From: Spirochaetaceae bacterium
GTDB lineage: Bacteria; Spirochaetota; Spirochaetia; Treponematales; Breznakiellaceae
Length of the DNA: 9,518 nt
Assembly: GCA_031280705.1 (NCBI GenBank)
Contig: JAITGJ010000201.1
Coordinates: 1 to 9,518, forward strand
Direction: 5' to 3'
Each line of letters starts with the position of its first letter. The first letter of the stretch is position 1. A program made the translations under genes and the position numbers. A model generated the notes under the pieces. It ran no database searches. It was not told where the DNA came from and saw nothing but the letters and a program-made list of their open reading frames with translations. Positions 6,996-9,518 of the stretch are shown here, in pieces.

Positions 6996-7033
6996 TGAAT
7001 AATTGAACAAATGTATGATTGAACAATCATTCA
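6996..7033. promoter_or_regulatory. Tandem ArsR/SmtB-type operator dyads
   Basis: The core at 7015-7030, ATGATTGAACAATCAT, is a perfect 7-2-7 palindrome. It extends to an imperfect 22-bp dyad at 7012-7033 (outer TG/CA). A second, less symmetrical copy (TGAATAATTGAACAAATG, starting at 6996) shares ATTGAACAA and lies exactly 16 bases away. AT-rich dyads of this TGAA/TTCA type are the usual targets of SmtB/CzrA-class repressors. Both copies lie just downstream of the predicted -10 box, so a bound repressor would cover the transcription start. Confidence 0.75.
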
Positions 7034-7039
7034 AGTATT

Positions 7040-7078
7040 ATAATATACATAGCCGGAAAATTCGTCAAGGTTTTTTTT
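7040..7078 (-). promoter_or_regulatory. Promoter of the metal-resistance operon, with upstream A-tract
   Basis: On the minus strand, TTGACG (7068-7063) and TATTAT (7045-7040) are 17 bases apart. A TATAAT also occurs at 7042-7037, but at 20-base spacing. An uninterrupted run of eight A residues (7078-7071) lies directly upstream of the -35 box, like an UP element. Transcription should start near 7033, at the edge of the first operator dyad, leaving a leader of about 100 bases before the repressor ATG. Confidence 0.7.
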
Positions 7079-7259
7079 GCGGCGGGCCCGGAATCCTGCC
7101 CAGAGGACGGTAAAACCGGCCGTTTTTGGCGGGGTTCACCAGGCTGCCGTTTGGGGCGTCCGGTAATGCCGGGACTTTTCCCCAGGATAGTTGACACGGC
7201 ACGAAATGACCGCGCACTATAACCGCACCCGGACAGGTTTTGCGGCAGAAGCGCAGTGT
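7079..7259. other. GC-rich intergenic stretch between divergent units
   Basis: Between the metal-operon promoter and the possible leader ORF I see no convincing gene. Open frames here on both strands are Pro/Arg-rich and lack ribosome sites. A weak hairpin at 7158-7175 followed by TTTT has no gene ahead of it to terminate. A candidate plus-strand promoter is noted separately. Confidence 0.5.
7191..7223 (+). promoter_or_regulatory. Candidate promoter for the radical-SAM gene (long spacer)
   Basis: A perfect TTGACA at 7191-7196 is followed by TATAAC at 7218-7223. The 21-base spacer is well outside the usual range, so this is only a candidate. No better promoter is seen between the divergent operons. 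Transcription from it would give a leader of about 130 bases containing the small ORF and hairpins described below. Confidence 0.3.
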
Positions 7260-7364
7260 ATGTCCGGAACGGGGCGGGCGGAACAGCGGGCCTGTCTGCC
7301 GGCCGGTGACCGGCCACGTCCACTATCCGTGCGGACGAGCGGTCCGTTTTGGGGTTACGAGTGA
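7260..7364 (+). CDS. Possible leader ORF (34 codons) overlapping the radical-SAM start
   Basis: ATG 7260 opens 34 codons (peptide begins MSGTGRAEQRACLPAGDRPR and ends GPFWGYE). The stop TGA (7362-7364) overlaps the preferred GTG start of the downstream gene in a GTGA arrangement. The start has only a weak purine-rich site (AGAAG, 7247-7251). In DNA this GC-rich a 34-codon open stretch can occur by chance, so the stop/start overlap is the main argument. If translated, it would couple translation to the methylase gene, as leader peptides do for some resistance methylases. Confidence 0.3.
   Translation: MSGTGRAEQRACLPAGDRPRPLSVRTSGPFWGYE
7317..7350 (+). promoter_or_regulatory. Two mutually exclusive hairpins before the radical-SAM ribosome site
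   Basis: CGTCC (7317-7321) can pair with GGACG (7333-7337), or CGGAC (7332-7336) can pair with GTCCG (7342-7346). The two share 7333-7336 and cannot coexist. The second hairpin is followed by TTTT (7347-7350) and then the GGGG ribosome site (7351-7354). A separate perfect 7-bp hairpin, GGCCGGT/ACCGGCC around one G, lies at 7301-7315. The stems are short, so a regulatory role is speculative. Confidence 0.3.
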
Positions 7365-8362
7365 AAGATTTTCAGGGAAAATATTCTGTTGTTGATATTG
7401 TCAGCGATCCTTTTGGATACACCGCTCATGAAGCCAGCGCCGTTCTGGGGGAACACGGCGCAAAGGCGTTGTATTCGTTTCTATACAAAAATGGATCCCG
7501 CAAAAAAATCCATACTATATGGATAAAGGATATGGTAAAGGATGCGGATACGGAAAAATATCTGTATGAACTGGCCGACAATAAATGTATAGAAACCGTG
7601 TGCATAAAGCGGAAAACAGGCATGACCGCCTGCGTAAGTACCCAGGCCGGCTGCCCGGTTCAGTGCATCTTTTGTGAGTCGGGCAGGAACGGGCTTGCGC
7701 GGAATTTAACCGCCTCTGAGATAGTTCAGCAGATTGTTTTTCTTGAAAAACACATAAACAGAATTGTATTTATGGGAATCGGAGAACCGCTGTATAATTA
7801 CGATTCGGTAATCAGGGCGATTCATATTTTGCGGGATCGGGCCGGCCTTGATTTTCCCACAGACGGCATAAGCGTATCAACAGTGGGGCCGGTGAAGCAG
7901 TTAAAAAAATTGCGCGAGGAGCATATAAAAATTCAGCTCGTATTGTCCCTCCACGCCACTACGCAGAAAGCACGGGACTATATTATTCCCGGAATGGCCG
8001 GGAATGATGTGCATGAAACGGTTAAGGCGGCATTGTCATATTCGGAGCGGCACAACAGGAAAATAAGCATAGCCTATCTGCTGCTGCCGGGAATAAACGA
8101 TGCCTCCTCCGATATACAGCAGCTTGCCGCGTGGTTTGGGCATGAAAACGCAATAATCAATTTGCTTGAATATAACCGGACAAATAACCGTACCCTGAAA
8201 AAAGCGGGCAAACATGAAATACTGGAATTCAAAAAGGGCCTTGAAGATTCAGGGCTTGAAGTAAGCATACGGGTATCGCACGGGCGGAATATAAACGCTG
8301 CCTGCGGTCAACTGGCGGGAAAATACAAGGGACCTGCTCAAACACCAAATAGAGTTGTTTAG
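7361..8362 (+). CDS. RlmN/Cfr-family radical-SAM 23S rRNA adenine methyltransferase-like protein
   Basis: This 333-residue protein carries the complete catalytic set of the family that methylates A2503 of 23S rRNA at C2 (RlmN) or C8 (Cfr). The cluster cysteines are Cys98, Cys102 and Cys105 (CxxxCxxC). Cys91 lies 7 residues before them, and the methyl-carrying Cys315 is in 'NINAACGQLAG'. 'FMGIGEPLYN' (137-146), 'SVSTVG' and 'SLHA' are further family blocks. The segment 'ISIAYLLLPGIND' (235-247) resembles Cfr's IAYxxLPGVND more than RlmN's usual ExY form, while GEPL (141-144) is RlmN-like. The length is slightly short for either. GTG 7361 is preferred to TTG 7349 because GGGG lies 6 bases upstream of it. 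Base use is AT-richer than in neighbouring genes, hinting at transfer. It could be a divergent RlmN paralogue; the substrate is uncertain. Confidence 0.88.
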   Translation: MKDFQGKYSVVDIVSDPFGYTAHEASAVLGEHGAKALYSFLYKNGSRKKIHTIWIKDMVKDADTEKYLYELADNKCIETVCIKRKTGMTACVSTQAGCPVQCIFCESGRNGLARNLTASEIVQQIVFLEKHINRIVFMGIGEPLYNYDSVIRAIHILRDRAGLDFPTDGISVSTVGPVKQLKKLREEHIKIQLVLSLHATTQKARDYIIPGMAGNDVHETVKAALSYSERHNRKISIAYLLLPGINDASSDIQQLAAWFGHENAIINLLEYNRTNNRTLKKAGKHEILEFKKGLEDSGLEVSIRVSHGRNINAACGQLAGKYKGPAQTPNRVV

Positions 8363-8384
8363 AAACCTCAGTTTCTAAACAACT
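8353..8384. repeat. Perfect 14-bp inverted repeat enclosing the stop codon
   Basis: AGTTGTTTAGAAAC (8353-8366), the loop CTCA, and an exact reverse complement (8371-8384) form a perfect 14-bp stem. The TAG stop of the radical-SAM gene (8360-8362) lies inside the left arm. No T-run follows on the plus strand, so it is not a classic terminator. It may act as an mRNA 3' end stabiliser, or be a dispersed repeat that has landed on the gene end and supplied its last codons. Confidence 0.75.
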
Positions 8385-8450
8385 TCCGCCAAAAATAATT
8401 AAAATTATCAAATACGTGTCCGTTTTTTTCCGAAAACCTGTACGCGGGTG

Positions 8451-8479
8451 TTGACGCCCGGTTTGTTATCCTATACGAT
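8451..8479 (+). promoter_or_regulatory. sigma70-type promoter of the outer-membrane protein gene
   Basis: TTGACG (8451-8456) and TACGAT (8474-8479) are separated by 17 bases. The -10 box ends only 5 bases before the ATG at 8485, so the transcription start falls on or next to that ATG. Confidence 0.65.
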
Positions 8480-8484
8480 GCACC

Positions 8485-9330
8485 ATGAGAATTTTTTCAC
8501 GCGGAAGCGCCCGTATGGGTTTTTTCGTCCTGCTGCTTGTTCTGTTTCCCCGTGCGGAGCTTTCCGCTGCGCTTCAGGATTTTCTGGATCACGTTGAAGC
8601 GGTGGAAGAACACAAAAAGGAAACGCCGTCCGGTGAACATACGCGGCAGGACGCTTCCGGAAGTGGAAAAAATGGCCGCGGCTTTGGGGAGTTTCTTGCC
8701 ACGGTGCTCTGGTGGGCATGGTATTACAACAATACGCAGCTCTATTACGGGGCGCACCCCTACGACGGAACGGGTTACATACGCCGTCCCTGGGACGAAG
8801 TTTCCGGCGGCGGGACGGCGGCTCATATGCGGGGGAAAAAATTCTGGTGGCTTGTGATAAGCCAGAGCGCCCTGTACCTTGAAGGTCTGGGAGGGGGCGC
8901 GTGGACTTCCCTGAATCTCCAGGCCTATAAATTTTTTGGACCCGCGCTTGACGCGTTCTTTGTAACCGATGGCAGTGATTTGCTCGGCGGAACACGGGTG
9001 GGGTTTCAGTATTCACTGATTCAATCCAATTTGTTCAACTGGAATTTTTTTCTCCAGTGGCAATACTGGTTTGGCCTTCTTGAACGGCACGGCGGCGTTG
9101 CCGGGTCGGAGATGCGCGTCTATCCGCTGCGCCCCTTGACATTGCGGGCTGTTTTTGCGGTGCAGTTTTTTGAGCAGTTTTCGCTGGGGGAAATCCGGCT
9201 GGAGGGCGGCGTTATGCTACGCGCCTGGGAAGTATACGGCGGGTGGCGCTGGTGGACCAGCGGGGGCGCCCCGGCCGTTCCCGCCGCGGAATGGCACGGC
9301 CCCCTTTTCGGATTACGCCGCTGGTTTTAG
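8485..9330 (+). CDS. Exported hypothetical protein, probable outer-membrane beta-barrel
   Basis: This 281-residue protein begins with a basic stretch (Arg2, Arg6, Arg10), a hydrophobic core 'FFVLLLVLF' (13-21) and a likely signal-peptidase site after 'ELSA' (25-28). Residues about 30-65 are charged and probably disordered. From residue 66 on it is rich in Trp, Tyr and Phe in alternating patterns ('LWWAWYYNNTQLYYG', 'WNFFLQWQYWFGLL'), as in short transmembrane beta-strands. It ends 'GLRRWF', and a C-terminal aromatic residue is the usual signal for the outer-membrane assembly machinery. No named family is recognised. ATG 8485 gives a normal positively charged n-region but would sit at the 5' end of the mRNA. 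An in-frame ATG at 8515 has GGAAG (8502-8506) upstream but gives an uncharged start. It appears to be transcribed alone from its own promoter. Confidence 0.8.
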   Translation: MRIFSRGSARMGFFVLLLVLFPRAELSAALQDFLDHVEAVEEHKKETPSGEHTRQDASGSGKNGRGFGEFLATVLWWAWYYNNTQLYYGAHPYDGTGYIRRPWDEVSGGGTAAHMRGKKFWWLVISQSALYLEGLGGGAWTSLNLQAYKFFGPALDAFFVTDGSDLLGGTRVGFQYSLIQSNLFNWNFFLQWQYWFGLLERHGGVAGSEMRVYPLRPLTLRAVFAVQFFEQFSLGEIRLEGGVMLRAWEVYGGWRWWTSGGAPAVPAAEWHGPLFGLRRWF

Positions 9331-9364
9331 GGACGGCGGTCCGTTTCCGGGCGGCCTGCTCCGT

Positions 9365-9384
9365 TCCCGGTGATAAAACCGGGA
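9365..9384. repeat. 7-bp perfect stem-loop downstream of the outer-membrane protein gene
   Basis: TCCCGGT (9365-9371) and ACCGGGA (9378-9384) are exact complements around the loop GATAAA. They lie 34 bases past the stop codon. No T-run follows, so it is a weak terminator candidate at most. Confidence 0.35.
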
Positions 9385-9403
9385 GATGTGCGGGATGGCA
9401 TAT

Positions 9404-9518
9404 AGTGGTTCCACATAAGAATAACTAAAGAAGATATACAGATTACACAGATTTCAGTCCCCAGAACCGGTATAATCCATAAAAATCCATGGGTTTTTTC
9501 AAGAATCCGTGTATTCCA
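9404..9518. repeat. Intergenic dyad repeat of the GATTACACAGATT type, cut by the window edge
   Basis: GATTACACAGATT (9441-9453) and AATCCGTGTATTC (9504-9516) are inverted copies matching at 11 of 13 positions, about 50 bases apart. The intervening DNA is AT-rich and contains ATCCAT twice and a TATAAT (9471-9476). Phrases of this kind ('cagattacacagatt', 'aatccgtgta') recur in non-coding DNA of many bacterial genomes, which I state from memory. The right end probably continues past the window. No gene is seen in 9331-9518. Confidence 0.5.

Noticed and set aside
7158..7179. Hairpin GTCCGG/CCGGGAC followed by TTTT, a possible terminator
   Set aside because: The stem is short and bulged, and there is no plus-strand gene upstream to terminate.
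7027..7323. Minus-strand open frame of 98 codons upstream of the arsR-type gene
   Set aside because: Pro/Arg-rich with no family match. It runs through the metal-operon promoter and up to the operator region, which should be non-coding.
9331..9346. Short hairpin GGAC/GTCC just after the outer-membrane protein stop, a possible terminator
   Set aside because: Only a 4-bp stem and no T-run.

Overview
The window looks like chromosomal DNA of a spirochaete, most likely a treponeme. The genes are fairly GC-rich and have clear Shine-Dalgarno sites. A DUF2804-type protein lies next to a long soluble protein with the look of lineage-restricted spirochaete proteins, and the last gene encodes a signal-peptide-bearing, aromatic-rich putative outer-membrane protein. 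The genus is an inference from gene content; no rRNA or other decisive marker is present.

Layout. (1) 52-123 is tRNA-Arg(UCU) on the minus strand, with a near-consensus promoter at 133-161. (2) 310-3453ff is a compact plus-strand unit: a DUF2804-family protein, a 688-residue protein of unknown function, and a NimA-like split-barrel (pyridoxamine-phosphate-oxidase-fold) protein, separated by 6 and 2 bases. (3) 3907-about 4450 on the minus strand is an AT-richer scar: the tail of one reading frame, two tiny overlapping or abutting ORFs (34 and 81 codons), and a third ORF cut off where it runs into the end of the nim-like gene. It reads like a fragment of a phage or mobile-element operon truncated at both ends. 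(4) 4470-6934 on the minus strand is a metal-resistance operon: an ArsR/SmtB repressor followed, with a one-base stop/start overlap, by a Zn/Cd/Pb P1B-type ATPase whose N-terminus is Cys/His-rich instead of a folded HMA domain. A promoter (7040-7068) and two tandem dyad operators (6996-7033) lie upstream. (5) 7260-8384 holds a radical-SAM RNA methyltransferase of the RlmN/Cfr family that leans towards Cfr in one internal motif. It is preceded by a possible 34-codon leader ORF whose stop overlaps the GTG start, and by two mutually exclusive small hairpins. A perfect 14-bp stem-loop contains its stop codon. (6) 8485-9330 encodes an exported, probably beta-barrel protein whose promoter is so close that the mRNA may be leaderless. 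(7) 9404-9518 carries an intergenic dyad repeat that runs to the window edge.

How it fits together. The ArsR protein should hold the ATPase promoter off until Zn, Cd or Pb binds, after which the pump exports the metal. The nim-like, P1B-ATPase and Cfr-like genes are three possible stress or resistance functions beside a recombination scar, so the central region is accessory in character. There is no direct proof that they were acquired together. The most notable points are the truncated small-ORF cassette and the leader of the Cfr-like gene.
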